Shown: piece after piece, positions 7,571-17,156 of the stretch
Position numbering within the stretch: the first letter of the stretch is position 1
Layout: each line of letters starts with the position of its first letter
Source: Corynebacterium sp. Marseille-P3884
Lineage (GTDB): Bacteria; Actinomycetota; Actinomycetes; Mycobacteriales; Mycobacteriaceae
DNA length: 64,000 nucleotides
Direction: 5' to 3'
Assembly: GCF_017942225.1 (NCBI RefSeq)
Contig: NZ_JAGKSD010000005.1
Coordinates: forward strand, 1 to 64,000
Translations under genes and position numbers: made by a program
Notes under the pieces: model-generated
What the model saw: the letters and a program-made list of their open reading frames with translations, nothing else
The model's database searches: none
What the model was told of the DNA's origin: nothing

Positions 7571-9058
7571 TCAGAAACGGATATTGGCGAGCATGTCGCG
7601 GATCTGCGGCTGGAAATGCACCGCAGCGGCACCCAGCCCGACAGCGAGCAGAGCGAGAATCACGGCCACAATGCCCCCAGTCGACGAGCCTGCGGAAGCA
7701 GCGGCCGTATCGGTGTCATTCGTGTCCGACGAATCCCCCTCCCCTGGCTGGGACGGCGCGCGGTGGTCGAGCGTGACTTCGTCGACAAGCGTGCCGTCCG
7801 AGTTGTGGGTGCGGGCGACGAGCGTGTCCGGCGTGATTTCGACAGCCGTGTAATCGGGAGTGCGGTCCTGGCTGAAGTACGCGATGGTGGGCTGTTCGAG
7901 ACCGAGCTCGCGAGCACGCTCCGGCGTCATGTCGTCGTAACGCTGGCCGTCGTTGCCCTTGAATTTGTAGAACTTCGAGCCCGACGGGCTGTTCATGGTC
8001 AGGTACAGCACCTCGCCATCCTGCGGGTGAAGGACGTCGCCCGGCTGCGCAGGGTTTTCCGGGACGACCGGGGTCTCCCCATCCATCAAGTGGGAGCGGT
8101 TGTACATGTGGTCGTGGCCGTTGAGCACCAGGTCGACGCCCAACTCCGACATCGTGGCCCCGAGATCCTTGCGCATCACCCGCTGCTTGATCTCGTCGTA
8201 GCGCCCGCCGTAGGAATGCGGCGCATAGTGGAATCCGACGATGATCCAGTCTTTGCCGGCACCGTGCGCCTTCACCATCCGGCGCACATTGTCCTCCATC
8301 GCCGAGACAGGCTGGTTCGAGTCGAGCACCACGAACAGGGCGTTATTGCGCTCGAAGTGGTAGTTCGCCCGCCGTGCATTCGGCAAGTTGAAGTGCGAAT
8401 GGAAGTGCTGCCCCAGATCGAGCAGCAGCTCGTGATTGCCCTTGGACACCGACAGCGGGTACTGGTCCAGCTCGTCGGGCGCAAGGAACTGCTCGTATTG
8501 CAGCACCGGGTCCGATTCGGCGTTGACCTGGTCGCCGTCGTGGAAGATGAACGCGGAATCCGGGTACGCCTGCGTGGCGTTCGTCAGGGTCTGCTGCCAG
8601 CCGGCACCATCGCTGGCGTTATCGTGGCTCGCTCCGATCTGGGCGTCGGAAAATGCCAGGAAATTCCAGCTATCCGACGCACTCTGCGTCGTGAATGTGG
8701 CTGTGCCACTCCACCCGCCCTCCTCGGATCCGAGCTCGTAGCTGTACTGCGTGCCGGGCTCCAAGCCCGAGATGCTTGCGTGCATCGCGCGGTAGCGCGC
8801 CGCGCCGGGCTTCCAGTGCGCACGCACGGTCTCCGCGGACTCGGACCCCTCACTCGTCTTGTAATAACGGACGAATTCATCACCGCGGTAGGTGGTGCGC
8901 CACGCGAAGTTCACGGCCGCAGCATCCGCGCCGATCTGCAGCGAGCTCAAGGTGATCGGACCACCCTGTGCCTGCGCGGATGCCTCCGGCACCGCGAAAG
9001 TCGAACCGGCCAGGGCTACCGTCAGCGCGGCGGCTGCAACAGTGGTCTTCAGGCGCAT
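7571..9058 (-). CDS. Secreted, membrane-anchored purple-acid-phosphatase-like metallophosphoesterase (paralogue)
   Basis: A protein of 495 residues from the ATG at 9058 (MRLKTTVAAAALTVALAGS), which places the signal peptide at the N-terminus; the frame is open to 9157 but the extra residues do not fit a leader. Motifs DAQIG, GDQ, GNHE, GFHYAPHSYGG and GHDHMYNRSH are all present, with an N-terminal Fn3-like domain and a C-terminal anchor after a Ser/Asp/Thr linker. It is first in the pair, preceded by a candidate -10 (TACATT, minus strand, about 9151-9156) and a leader of roughly 90 nt. Confidence 0.9.
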   Translation of the reverse strand: MRLKTTVAAAALTVALAGSTFAVPEASAQAQGGPITLSSLQIGADAAAVNFAWRTTYRGDEFVRYYKTSEGSESAETVRAHWKPGAARYRAMHASISGLEPGTQYSYELGSEEGGWSGTATFTTQSASDSWNFLAFSDAQIGASHDNASDGAGWQQTLTNATQAYPDSAFIFHDGDQVNAESDPVLQYEQFLAPDELDQYPLSVSKGNHELLLDLGQHFHSHFNLPNARRANYHFERNNALFVVLDSNQPVSAMEDNVRRMVKAHGAGKDWIIVGFHYAPHSYGGRYDEIKQRVMRKDLGATMSELGVDLVLNGHDHMYNRSHLMDGETPVVPENPAQPGDVLHPQDGEVLYLTMNSPSGSKFYKFKGNDGQRYDDMTPERARELGLEQPTIAYFSQDRTPDYTAVEITPDTLVARTHNSDGTLVDEVTLDHRAPSQPGEGDSSDTNDTDTAAASAGSSTGGIVAVILALLAVGLGAAAVHFQPQIRDMLANIRF

Positions 9059-9237
9059 AGCAACCTCATCAACATCAATCGGCGGAAGGCGGTACGGGAG
9101 ACGCTTCAGACAGGGAAAATACAGCTTCTCCTGCGTCTGCGCACAAGAATGTAGCACAGGTCACTTTGGGGCGCTCGTCGAAAAGCGAAGTGCGAACCCG
9201 TACCTGCACCCCGATCGGTTAGGGCACAATAGGGCGC

Positions 9238-10734
9238 GTGAGTTCTGCACACACTGACCCCGAAGCGGGCAAAGAAACCGTGACCGACGACGCGCAGACG
9301 CTGGCTGAGAAGGTCAAAGCGACGGACGCCCAGTCGAACGGCTCCGCCGACGTGCACGAATACGGCAACCGTGTCGACCGATCTGTGATCGTGAACTCCT
9401 GGATGAAATCCACCGCGCAATTCTCGCTGCGGACGCTCATCATCGTCATCCTGCTCGGCGCGACCTTCTTCCTCGTCGGGAAATTCTGGGCCGGAATCCT
9501 CCCGGTGATTCTCGCTCTCATCGTGTGCACGGTCCTCTCCCCGATCACGAATTTCCTGCGCAGACACAAAGTCCCCGGTGGGCTCGCCGCACTATTCTCG
9601 CTGCTGATCTTCTTCGCCGTGCTGGTCTTCTTCGTGGCCATCATCCTCCCGGATATCCTGCGCAATTCACGGGTTCTTGTGATTCAGGCCGGCCAAGGCA
9701 TTCAAGGACTCCAGCTCTGGCTGCAAAACCAAGACAGCCTGCCGTTCAATATCGACGCGGGCCAAGTCGACAGCATCGTCCAAGACGTGGCCACGTGGAT
9801 GCAAGACCGGGCGGGCGCCATCGCCGGCGGCATTTTCAGCGGCATCAGCACCGCCACATCGATGTCGATCACCCTGGTCGTTGTCGTGGTTCTGACCTTC
9901 TTCTTCCTCAAAGACGGGCCGAAATTCCTGCCGTGGGTACGCAGCGCCACCGGCGGCCGCGCGGGCCTGCACGCGACTGAGCTGCTCACCCGCGCGGGGG
10001 GGACGCTCGGCGGCTACATCCGCGCGCAAGCCGTCGTTTCGCTTATCGACGCCCTCTTTATCGGCATCGGCATCTGGATCCTCGGCGTACCGATGGCGTT
10101 CACACTGGGCGTGATCACCTTCATCGCCGGGTTCATTCCTCTCGTCGGCGCGATCGTGGCCGGTGCCCTTGCCGTGCTGATCGCCCTGGTCTCCCTCGGT
10201 TTCACCAAGGCACTGATCGTGCTGGCCATCGTCCTTGCCGTGCAGCAACTCGAAGGCAATGTCCTATCTCCGCTGTTGCAGTCCCGCGCCATGAAGCTGC
10301 ACCCGGTGATCGTCCTCGTTTCCGTCACCGTCGGCGGCGGTCTCTTCGGTCTCGTCGGCGCTTTCCTCGCCGTGCCCGTCGCAGCGACCTTGGCTGTGGT
10401 GTTCCGCTATATCCAGGACATGCTGCGTCTACACGCAGGCGAAGTCAGCGCCGCCGATCTCACCTTCGCCACCGATGTCGGCCGCGCGCTCGCCGAAGCC
10501 GAGGAGCGTGAAAGCGACGCAGCCCGCACCGACCTTTTGTCCCAGCACGCCTGGTCCCCGCCCACCGTCGACGAGGACGACGACGAACGGGAACAGGCTC
10601 CTGCTGCGCCACGCAGCCGTCGTGCATCAGCCCTGGCAAAACAGGTCAAAGGCATCTCATTGCGCTCACCAAAAGACTGGCGAATCGAAAATGTGTTCGG
10701 CTCGCGTAAGGGTGGCGACGACGACGTGTCCTAG
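9238..10734 (+). CDS. AI-2E family transporter (PerM/TqsA-like)
   Basis: A protein of 498 residues. A hydrophilic N-terminus (about 60 residues) is followed by two membrane segments, the central variable region, and the conserved block from GGYIRAQAVVSLIDALFIG through IAGFIPLVGAIVAG to VLSPLLQSRAMKLHPVIVLV. The charged C-terminal tail (about 400-498) is longer than usual. Members export small molecules or work as Na+/H+ antiporters; the substrate is unknown. It corresponds in position to mycobacterial Rv1101c. The GTG at 9238 lies 7 nt after CACAAT, so it may be leaderless. Confidence 0.88.
   Translation: MSSAHTDPEAGKETVTDDAQTLAEKVKATDAQSNGSADVHEYGNRVDRSVIVNSWMKSTAQFSLRTLIIVILLGATFFLVGKFWAGILPVILALIVCTVLSPITNFLRRHKVPGGLAALFSLLIFFAVLVFFVAIILPDILRNSRVLVIQAGQGIQGLQLWLQNQDSLPFNIDAGQVDSIVQDVATWMQDRAGAIAGGIFSGISTATSMSITLVVVVVLTFFFLKDGPKFLPWVRSATGGRAGLHATELLTRAGGTLGGYIRAQAVVSLIDALFIGIGIWILGVPMAFTLGVITFIAGFIPLVGAIVAGALAVLIALVSLGFTKALIVLAIVLAVQQLEGNVLSPLLQSRAMKLHPVIVLVSVTVGGGLFGLVGAFLAVPVAATLAVVFRYIQDMLRLHAGEVSAADLTFATDVGRALAEAEERESDAARTDLLSQHAWSPPTVDEDDDEREQAPAAPRSRRASALAKQVKGISLRSPKDWRIENVFGSRKGGDDDVS
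10041..10052 (-). repeat. CGTCGATAAGC site 2 (in AI-2E gene)
   Basis: Plus strand GCTTATCGACGC; read ctt-atc-gac (Leu-Ile-Asp) inside the conserved VSLIDALF segment. Confidence 0.9.
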
Positions 10735-10755
10735 CCGTATGCAATTGTGTGGTGC

Positions 10756-11910
10756 ATGAGCACCACCGTTGCCGTCAGCTTGATCCTCATCGTCGCCGTA
10801 CTCGCATTCGCCGCCGGCGTGTTTGTCGGCGCCGCCTTCTACGCGGTGCGGATACAACGGCGCACCCCGGCTCACGAGTCCGCCCGCTCGCCCCACCCCG
10901 ACGACGTCGAGCCCTCCCCCGCGACCCGCGCCCTGGAAGCGCAGCGCCAACGCGAATTCGACCGTCTCGGCCACACCATGGAACAGCTCTCGGCGCAGCT
11001 GCGTGAGATGGACGAGGACCGTGCCGTCGCATATTCGGCGCTGGCGGGGCAAGTGCAGGCGGTAACAAGGGCGTCGTCACGCTTGGGCGACCGCACTGAT
11101 CAGCTCGTCGCAGCGCTGCGCTCCCCCAATACCCGCGGGCGGTGGGGTGAAATGCAACTCGAACGCGTCGTGGAGCTCGGCGGCATGACTCGGCACTGCG
11201 ATTTCGATGTCCAGGCCACCGCCATGGTCGACGGGCGCATGGTCCGCCCCGACATGGTGATCCGTCTCAGCCGCGGCCGCAATATCGTCGTCGACGCGAA
11301 GGTTCCCTTCGGCGCCTACCTCGACGCCCTTGGCACGGAAGACCCCGAAGAAAAGCAGGGCTACCTGCGCCGGCACAGCCACCTGGTGCGGGGCCATGTG
11401 ACCACGTTGGCGTCGAAAGGCTATCTCGAAGCGTTCTCGCCCACCCCGGAATTCGTCGTGCTGTTCATTCCCGCCGACCCCTTTCTCGACGCCGCTCTCG
11501 AGCAAGACCCGGAACTGCTTGACTTCGCCTTCTCCCGCGGTGTCGTCCTCGCAACCCCGACGACGCTATTCGCGCTGCTTCGCACCGTGAGCCTCGGCTG
11601 GCAGCACGAGACCGCCGCTGAAAAAGCTCACGAAATCCAGCGCCTCGGCTCGCAGCTGTACACGCGTCTGGGAACCATGGCGGAACACTACAACCGCCTC
11701 GGCGCCTCCCTCGACAAGGCCGTCGAAGCGTTCAACGCAACACTCGGCTCCATGGACTCGCGCGTCATGGTCACCGCGCGGCGCCTCAAAGACCTCAACG
11801 TCCCCGCGCACACATCCGCCGCGCCCGCCACCTTGAACCCGGTGTCCACCCGCACGCGCACAGCGCTACCGCGCACCGACGCTGACCCCGCCGAAGAAAA
11901 ATGGGGGTAG
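10756..11910 (+). CDS. rmuC: DNA recombination protein RmuC
   Basis: A protein of 384 residues. A membrane helix at the N-terminus (about 5-27) precedes a coiled-coil stretch (about 55-110) and the RmuC nuclease-like domain: RGRWGEMQLERVVELGGM, then RPDMVIRLSRGRNIVVDAKV, with conserved acidic and Lys residues of a PD-(D/E)XK fold. RmuC limits inversions at short repeats in E. coli (family knowledge). Start taken at MSTTVAV; a GTG 9 nt further upstream is in frame but weaker. It lies 21 bp after the AI-2E gene and may share its transcript. Confidence 0.93.
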   Translation: MSTTVAVSLILIVAVLAFAAGVFVGAAFYAVRIQRRTPAHESARSPHPDDVEPSPATRALEAQRQREFDRLGHTMEQLSAQLREMDEDRAVAYSALAGQVQAVTRASSRLGDRTDQLVAALRSPNTRGRWGEMQLERVVELGGMTRHCDFDVQATAMVDGRMVRPDMVIRLSRGRNIVVDAKVPFGAYLDALGTEDPEEKQGYLRRHSHLVRGHVTTLASKGYLEAFSPTPEFVVLFIPADPFLDAALEQDPELLDFAFSRGVVLATPTTLFALLRTVSLGWQHETAAEKAHEIQRLGSQLYTRLGTMAEHYNRLGASLDKAVEAFNATLGSMDSRVMVTARRLKDLNVPAHTSAAPATLNPVSTRTRTALPRTDADPAEEKWG

Positions 11911-11948
11911 ACGGGCCGAGTGAACACGGAGCTGGCAAAGCCGGCAGG

Positions 11949-11954
11949 TAACAT
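11949..11954 (+). promoter_or_regulatory. -10 box of the DUF6542 gene, leaderless start
   Basis: TAACAT ends 8 nt before the GTG at 11963; no Shine-Dalgarno sequence is present, so transcription probably begins at or next to the start codon. Confidence 0.5.
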
Positions 11955-11962
11955 GTTTCAGC

Positions 11963-12610
11963 GTGTCTCACGCTTCACCCCGCTCGTCGTCCACGTCTTC
12001 ATCGACGCTGTCCGGCTTCTCCACGGGTTCCGGCATCGCCATCATCGTCGCCGCGCTCGTCACCGGCGGGTTGATCGCGCTGTACAACGAAGCAGTCGGC
12101 CTGCCGTTCCTCGTGCTTTTCACGGTGGCGTCCATCGTGGTGACCACGTTCGTCAACCCCCGCGGCCTCTTCGTCACCGTCGCGTCGATCCCGCTGCTGT
12201 ACACGTTCTTCCTGCTGCTCACCGGCACGTTGATCGCGCATTTCCAGCTCCCCGAAGGTCAAACCTCGCTGGGTAAGACCTCTGCGGTTCTGATCCTGTA
12301 CCCGCTCACGCAGTATTTCCCAGTGCTGCTCTTCACTGTGCTCGGCTCGATCCTCATCGCGCTGCTGCGCTACCGCCTGCTAAAGAAGCAGAACGAAGAG
12401 ATCCGCGCGCACGAAGAACGCCACCGCCGCAGCGTCAGCGCCACGAACCGGCGCACGAGCCACGAGGCTTCCCGTTTGCGTCAGCGCGGCTCAGACAAGA
12501 AAGTCACCGTCGAAGAGCTCCTCGCGCGCCGCGCCGAGCGCCAGAAAGCAGACGGCGAAAGCAGCCGCGGCTTGAGCCGCAAGCTTAGCGACGACCTCTA
12601 CGACTCCTAG
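11963..12610 (+). CDS. DUF6542-type membrane protein
   Basis: A protein of 215 residues with a Ser-rich N-terminus, three or four membrane helices (about 23-135: IAIIVAALVTGGLIALY, LFTVASIVVTTFVN, LFVTVASIPLLYTFFLLLTG, then one near 115) and a strongly basic cytoplasmic tail (EERHRRS to the end). It matches the position and layout of mycobacterial Rv1111c. Function unknown. It converges on ispH with 3 bp between the stop codons. Confidence 0.8.
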   Translation: MSHASPRSSSTSSSTLSGFSTGSGIAIIVAALVTGGLIALYNEAVGLPFLVLFTVASIVVTTFVNPRGLFVTVASIPLLYTFFLLLTGTLIAHFQLPEGQTSLGKTSAVLILYPLTQYFPVLLFTVLGSILIALLRYRLLKKQNEEIRAHEERHRRSVSATNRRTSHEASRLRQRGSDKKVTVEELLARRAERQKADGESSRGLSRKLSDDLYDS

Positions 12611-12613
12611 CTC

Positions 12614-13573
12614 TTAAGCCTTTGTCCGCGGCGCACGCAGGTCGCGGGGCAGCGCGAACGTGATGGTCTCCGTCGTCGTGGTGACCTGCTCAACGTTGTC
12701 GTAGCCGCGCTCGCCCAGGTACTCGACGACCTCACGGACCAGGATCTCCGGCACCGATGCGCCGGAGGTGACACCGACGGTCTCGACGCCTGCGAGCCAC
12801 GTGTCATCGATCTGGTTGGCGTAGTCGATCAGGTAAGCGGCATCCGCGCCATTTTGCAGAGCGACTTCCACCAAGCGCTTGGAATTCGACGAGTTCTGGG
12901 AGCCGACCACGATCATCAGCTCGACGCGCTCGGCGATCGCCTTCACCGCGACCTGGCGGTTCTGGGTGGCGTAGCAGATGTCGTCGCTCGGCGGGTTCTC
13001 CAGATTCGGGTACTTCTCGCGCAAGCGGGTGACGATCTCCATGGTCTCGTCCACCGACAGCGTGGTCTGCGACAGCCACACCAGCTTCTGGTCTTCAGGG
13101 AAGTCCGGGGCGGCCTCGACGCCTTCGACGCCGTCGACGAGGTGCACGACATCCGGCGCCTCGCCCGCGGTGCCTTCGACCTCCTCGTGGCCTTCGTGAC
13201 CGACGAGCAGAATGTGGTAGCCGTCGCGAGCAAAACGCTTGACCTCGTTGTGCACCTTGGTCACCAGCGGGCACGATGCGTCGAGCGCCATGAGGTTGCG
13301 CTGCTGGGCGGATTCGCGAACAGCCGGGGACACGCCGTGCGCGGAGAACACCACGTGGGCGCCTTCCGGCACCTCGTCAGTCTCTTCGACGAAGATCACG
13401 CCACGCTGCGACAGCGTCTCCACAACATATTTGTTGTGCACGATTTCTTTGCGGACATAAATGGGGGCGCCGTATTTCTCCAGCGCCTTCTCCACGGTCT
13501 CGACTGCGCGGTCCACGCCGGCACAGTATCCGCGAGGGGCTGCAAGAAGGACGTTTTTTCCGGTTGTCGACAT
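12614..13573 (-). CDS. ispH: 4-hydroxy-3-methylbut-2-enyl diphosphate reductase
   Basis: A protein of 319 residues. The last enzyme of the MEP pathway, a [4Fe-4S] protein making IPP and DMAPP. The three cluster cysteines are visible in [24 protein letters not shown] and [11 protein letters not shown]. The catalytic motif EIVHNKYVV and the TSGASVPE segment near the C-terminus are present. The minus-strand TACCCT at 13581-13586 lies 7 nt before the ATG, so a leaderless start is likely. It is transcribed divergently from xseA. Together with the cis-prenyltransferase at 27 kb it belongs to isoprenoid metabolism. Confidence 0.96.
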   Translation of the reverse strand: MSTTGKNVLLAAPRGYCAGVDRAVETVEKALEKYGAPIYVRKEIVHNKYVVETLSQRGVIFVEETDEVPEGAHVVFSAHGVSPAVRESAQQRNLMALDASCPLVTKVHNEVKRFARDGYHILLVGHEGHEEVEGTAGEAPDVVHLVDGVEGVEAAPDFPEDQKLVWLSQTTLSVDETMEIVTRLREKYPNLENPPSDDICYATQNRQVAVKAIAERVELMIVVGSQNSSNSKRLVEVALQNGADAAYLIDYANQIDDTWLAGVETVGVTSGASVPEILVREVVEYLGERGYDNVEQVTTTTETITFALPRDLRAPRTKA

Positions 13574-13580
13574 GGAACCA

Positions 13581-13586
13581 AGGGTA
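13581..13586 (-). promoter_or_regulatory. -10 box of ispH
   Basis: TACCCT on the minus strand, 7 nt before the ATG; leaderless geometry. Confidence 0.5.
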
Positions 13587-13661
13587 ATGGAAAGGCAGTC
13601 TAAAAGGTAAGCTGGCTTGCTCGAGCAGCATCGAATCGCAGAAGAAAGGGGGCGCTAGCTG

Positions 13662-14921
13662 ATGGCAGGACAACAGGCGGGAGGGCCGCCGAAGAGCACA
13701 CCTGAGACTCCGTGGTCGGTGTCAAAGGTCAACCAGACGGTCAAGCAGTGGATTGAGCGGCTGGGCTGGCTATGGATCGAGGGGCAACTCACCCAGGTCA
13801 ACATGAAGCCGACGTGGAAGCTGTCGTATCTGACGTTGCGTGACACGCAGGAGCAGATGAGTCTGCAGCTCACCGCGTCGACGGAGCTGTTGCGCAGCAT
13901 GCCGACGCAGCTCAAGGACGGCGACCACGTGGTCGTGCGCGGCAAGCCCGCGTTCTACGCCGGCCGCGGGTCGTTCTCGATGTGGATCACGGAGATCCGC
14001 CACGTCGGCGAGGGCGAGCTGTTGGCCAAGATCGAACAGCTACGCAAAATGCTCGCCGCAGAGGGGCTTTTCGACGTCTCCCGCAAGCGCCCCCTCCCCT
14101 ATCTGCCCAACAGGATCGGCCTGATCACCGGCCGCGGTTCCGCCGCCGAGCGCGACGTGATGTCCGTGGCCAAGGACCGGTGGCCGGCCGTGGACTTCCG
14201 CGTCATCAACACAGCAGTACAGGGAGCTAACGCCGTTCCGGAGGTCGTCGACGCGCTCACGCTTCTCGACGCCGACCCTGCCGTCGACGTCATCATCATC
14301 GCCCGCGGCGGCGGTTCGGTCGAAGACCTGCTCCCCTTTTCCGAGGAAGTCCTCCAGCGCGCTGTCGCTGTCGCCCAGACTCCTGTCGTCTCCGCGATCG
14401 GCCACGAGCCCGACAATCCGGTGCTGGACAATGTCGCCGACCTGCGCGCCGCCACACCGACCGATGCCGCCAAGCGCGTCGTCCCCGATGTCGCCGCTGA
14501 ACTCGAGCTCATCGCCGAAGCTCGTTCCCGCATGGCCGCCGCCTTGCGCGGGTGGGTGAGCCGCGAACGCGAGGGTCTGCGCCAGATGCGCTCCCGCCCC
14601 GTCATGGCGAATCCGCTGACACCGATCACCCAGCGCCGCGACGAGCTCGACCGCGCCCGCGCGTCCATCCGCCGCGACATCACGCGGCTCATTTCCACCG
14701 AATCCGCTGAGGTCCGCGCCCTGCGCGCCCAGGTCTCAGCACTCGGCCCTTCCGCGACGCTCGCGCGCGGCTACGCCGTCGTTCAGGTCCAGCCCCGCGA
14801 CGGCACTGAAGCACAAGTAGTCACCAGCATCGACCAAGCACCACCGGGCTCTCAGCTCCGCATCCGCGTCGGCGACGGCTCGATTACCGCCGCTGGCATG
14901 GCCACCACACCCGCCGAATAA
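13662..14921 (+). CDS. xseA: Exodeoxyribonuclease VII large subunit
   Basis: A protein of 419 residues. N-terminal OB fold (about 15-115: [11 protein letters not shown], then [13 protein letters not shown]) followed by the catalytic domain with [31 protein letters not shown] and [13 protein letters not shown], and a coiled-coil C-terminal region. Exo VII degrades single-stranded DNA from both ends in repair. AAAGGGGG lies upstream of the ATG. A candidate -10 (TAAGCT, 13608-13613) gives a leader of about 45 nt. xseB follows after 15 bp. Confidence 0.96.
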   Translation: MAGQQAGGPPKSTPETPWSVSKVNQTVKQWIERLGWLWIEGQLTQVNMKPTWKLSYLTLRDTQEQMSLQLTASTELLRSMPTQLKDGDHVVVRGKPAFYAGRGSFSMWITEIRHVGEGELLAKIEQLRKMLAAEGLFDVSRKRPLPYLPNRIGLITGRGSAAERDVMSVAKDRWPAVDFRVINTAVQGANAVPEVVDALTLLDADPAVDVIIIARGGGSVEDLLPFSEEVLQRAVAVAQTPVVSAIGHEPDNPVLDNVADLRAATPTDAAKRVVPDVAAELELIAEARSRMAAALRGWVSREREGLRQMRSRPVMANPLTPITQRRDELDRARASIRRDITRLISTESAEVRALRAQVSALGPSATLARGYAVVQVQPRDGTEAQVVTSIDQAPPGSQLRIRVGDGSITAAGMATTPAE

Positions 14922-14936
14922 CTCAAGGAGAAAACA

Positions 14937-15212
14937 ATGGCAGACAACACTTTCGGACAAGGCACCCCGGGCGACGAGGCATTCCCCGACCCCACCACTC
15001 TCACCTACGAACAGGCCCGCGACGAGCTCATCGAGACCGTCAAGATCCTCGAGCTCGGCCAAATGAGCCTCGACGAATCACTCAAGTATTGGGAACGCGG
15101 CGAAGCCCTCGCGAAACGCTGCGAAGTGCTTCTCGACGGCGCCCAGCGCCGCGTCGAAACCGCCCTCGGCTCCGCCGCAGACTCTCACGAAGAAGAACCG
15201 GAAGAAAACTAG
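14937..15212 (+). CDS. xseB: Exodeoxyribonuclease VII small subunit
   Basis: A protein of 91 residues. The conserved helical-hairpin core [18 protein letters not shown] and [20 protein letters not shown] is clear, followed by an acidic tail. AAGGAG sits 8 nt before the ATG. It is co-transcribed with xseA and bundles around the large subunit's coiled coil. It ends 5 bp before the convergent DUF4245 gene. Confidence 0.95.
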   Translation: MADNTFGQGTPGDEAFPDPTTLTYEQARDELIETVKILELGQMSLDESLKYWERGEALAKRCEVLLDGAQRRVETALGSAADSHEEEPEEN

Positions 15213-15217
15213 GAAAA

Positions 15218-15835
15218 CTAAGAAGCTGCTCCGGTCTCAGTACCAGCGTCTGTGTCTGCGTCTCCCTCTACAGGCAACGGCTCCGTCGCGATAGTCGCAG
15301 CGAGCAGCTCCCGGAACTCATCGTCTACTGCTTCGCCCTTCACGAGCAGGCGCACATCGCCCAAATCCACGACCCACAGATCACGGATGTCTGCCTCGGG
15401 GGAAGAGTAGACGGTGGCGTGGTGGGAATCGTCGATAAGCTGTGTGCCTGATTCCTCGCGGGGCGCGGAATCGATGCGCTCAACTGCCGTATCCACGTCC
15501 ACGTCCGTCTGCGTGAGCTGCACGTACCCCTCCTGCGGAGTCACCCAGCCCACCACCGGTGCCGGCGCCTCACCGATCGTCGTGCGGCGCGCCGAGTTAT
15601 TCACCCAGCCCTCCGGCATCTGCGGGAAACGCACCGGGAACTGCGCGGCACGGGCCTCCATGCCCATGAACGTCGCGCCGTCGACCTCCTTCACTGGGCC
15701 GTTTTCCGGGCGACCTGGACTGAAGCTGCACATGCCGGTGAACCCGACAGCGCCGATCATCAGCAAGACAATGACGATCACATTGATCGTCATGTCCCTG
15801 CCGTCCTGGAAAATCCGGGGTTTCTCCTTAGCCAC
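15218..15835 (-). CDS. DUF4245 domain-containing membrane-anchored protein
   Basis: A protein of 205 residues from the GTG at 15835 ([15 protein letters not shown]), with TACTGT on the minus strand 5 nt upstream; the ATG at 15865 would place the -10 inside the gene. One membrane helix (about 20-38) anchors an extracytoplasmic DUF4245 domain ([44 protein letters not shown]). It matches mycobacterial Rv1100 in position and family. Function unknown. Its C-terminus is rich in Asp/Glu/Thr. Confidence 0.85.
   Translation of the reverse strand: MAKEKPRIFQDGRDMTINVIVIVLLMIGAVGFTGMCSFSPGRPENGPVKEVDGATFMGMEARAAQFPVRFPQMPEGWVNNSARRTTIGEAPAPVVGWVTPQEGYVQLTQTDVDVDTAVERIDSAPREESGTQLIDDSHHATVYSSPEADIRDLWVVDLGDVRLLVKGEAVDDEFRELLAATIATEPLPVEGDADTDAGTETGAAS
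15429..15440 (+). repeat. CGTCGATAAGC site 3 (in DUF4245 gene)
   Basis: TCGTCGATAAGC; on the gene strand it reads ctt-atc-gac in TQLIDDS. Confidence 0.9.
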
Positions 15836-15997
15836 GCCAGACAGTATGACACGGCGCGCCGACACTCCCGAAATAAGACCGTCGCCCCCAATCAGGTGAG
15901 AAACCGGGCATACCGGACACGCAAAGGTGCCAGAATGGGCCGAAAGGTGTCATCATTTCACCGACGTATCACCCCCACTGCCCAGGAGGCACAAACA

Positions 15998-17005
15998 ATG
16001 TCCAACTCCGTTGAAGCTCCGGACCGCAACCTCGCGATGGAACTCGTTCGCGTGACAGAAGCGGCGGCGCTCGCCTCCGGCCGGTGGGTCGGCCGCGGCA
16101 AGAAGAACGAGGGCGACGGCGCCGCAGTCGATGCCATGCGCAAGATGATCAACTCCGTCACCATGGACGGCGTCATCGTCATCGGCGAAGGCGAAAAAGA
16201 CGAAGCGCCGATGCTCTACAACGGCGAGAACGTCGGTAACGGCCAGGGTGCACCGCTCGACATCGCCGTCGACCCCGTGGACGGCACGCGGCTTATGGCC
16301 GAAGGCCGCCCCAACTCCATCTCCGTCATCGCAGCCGCTGAGCGCGGCACCATGTACGACCCGACCGACGCGTTCTATATGAACAAGATCGCTGTCGGCC
16401 CCGAGTGCGCCGGCAAGATCGACATCACCGCGCCCGTCGCGCACAACATCCAGGCTGTCGCCAAGGCGAAGGGCATCGACCCGCGCGATGTCACCGTCGT
16501 CGTTCTCGACCGCCCCCGCCACTCCCAGCTCGTCTCCGAGATCCGCGAAGCAGGCGCGAAAGTCCGCTTCATCATGGACGGCGACGTCGCCGGCGCCATC
16601 GCCGCAGCGCGCAACAACAACTCCATCGACATCGCGATGGGCGTCGGCGGCACGCCGGAAGGCGTCATCACCGCATGTGCACTGAAGTGCCTCGACGGTG
16701 AAATCCAGGGCATGCTCGCCCCGCAGTCTGACGAAGAACGCGAGAAGGTTCTCGCCGCCGGCCACGACCTCGACCGCGTCTTGGGCCTCAACGACCTAGT
16801 CAGCTCCGACAACTGCTTCTTCGCCGCCACCGGCGTGACCAACGGCGACATGCTCCGCGGCGTGTCCTACCGCGCTGACGGCGCAACCACCCGTTCGCTC
16901 GCGATGCGCTCGAAGTCCGGCACCGTCCGCCTCGTCGAGTCCCGGCACAAGCTGTCGAAGCTGCGCGAGTACTCCGCGATCGACTACTCCGGCCCGTTCA
17001 ACTAA
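15998..17005 (+). CDS. glpX: Class II fructose-1,6-bisphosphatase
   Basis: A protein of 335 residues starting at MSNSVEAPD, with AGGAGG 8 nt before the ATG; the frame extends further upstream without support. Metal and substrate motifs of the GlpX family are present: [26 protein letters not shown] and [10 protein letters not shown]. It catalyses the committed step of gluconeogenesis, and in Corynebacterium it is the main FBPase (family knowledge). The fumarase gene follows in the same direction, an arrangement conserved with mycobacteria. Confidence 0.96.
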   Translation: MSNSVEAPDRNLAMELVRVTEAAALASGRWVGRGKKNEGDGAAVDAMRKMINSVTMDGVIVIGEGEKDEAPMLYNGENVGNGQGAPLDIAVDPVDGTRLMAEGRPNSISVIAAAERGTMYDPTDAFYMNKIAVGPECAGKIDITAPVAHNIQAVAKAKGIDPRDVTVVVLDRPRHSQLVSEIREAGAKVRFIMDGDVAGAIAAARNNNSIDIAMGVGGTPEGVITACALKCLDGEIQGMLAPQSDEEREKVLAAGHDLDRVLGLNDLVSSDNCFFAATGVTNGDMLRGVSYRADGATTRSLAMRSKSGTVRLVESRHKLSKLREYSAIDYSGPFN

Positions 17006-17156
17006 ACGCTCCCCCTCAAAGCGGGGGCACCATCCGGGCATTTGTATGCCCGAACACCTCCGGTTGGGGCATAATCACGGGTGGAAAGGCACGCGCGAAA
17101 CAACCCGCATCCCGGCTCGTTTCGCGACGTGTACGCGACTCACACGAAGGAAGATA

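Noticed and set aside
5880..7853. Long plus-strand frame (657 codons) opposite the phosphatase gene
   Set aside because: It is antisense to a gene with clear signal peptide and metallophosphoesterase motifs; its product is Arg/Val/Gly/Asp-rich without any domain, as expected for a shadow in GC-rich DNA. The same holds for the 512-codon frame at 7616-9154 and the 696-codon frame opposite mfd.
17011..17030. CCCCC/GGGGG hairpin after glpX as a terminator
   Set aside because: Only a 5-bp stem and no T-run; too weak to call.
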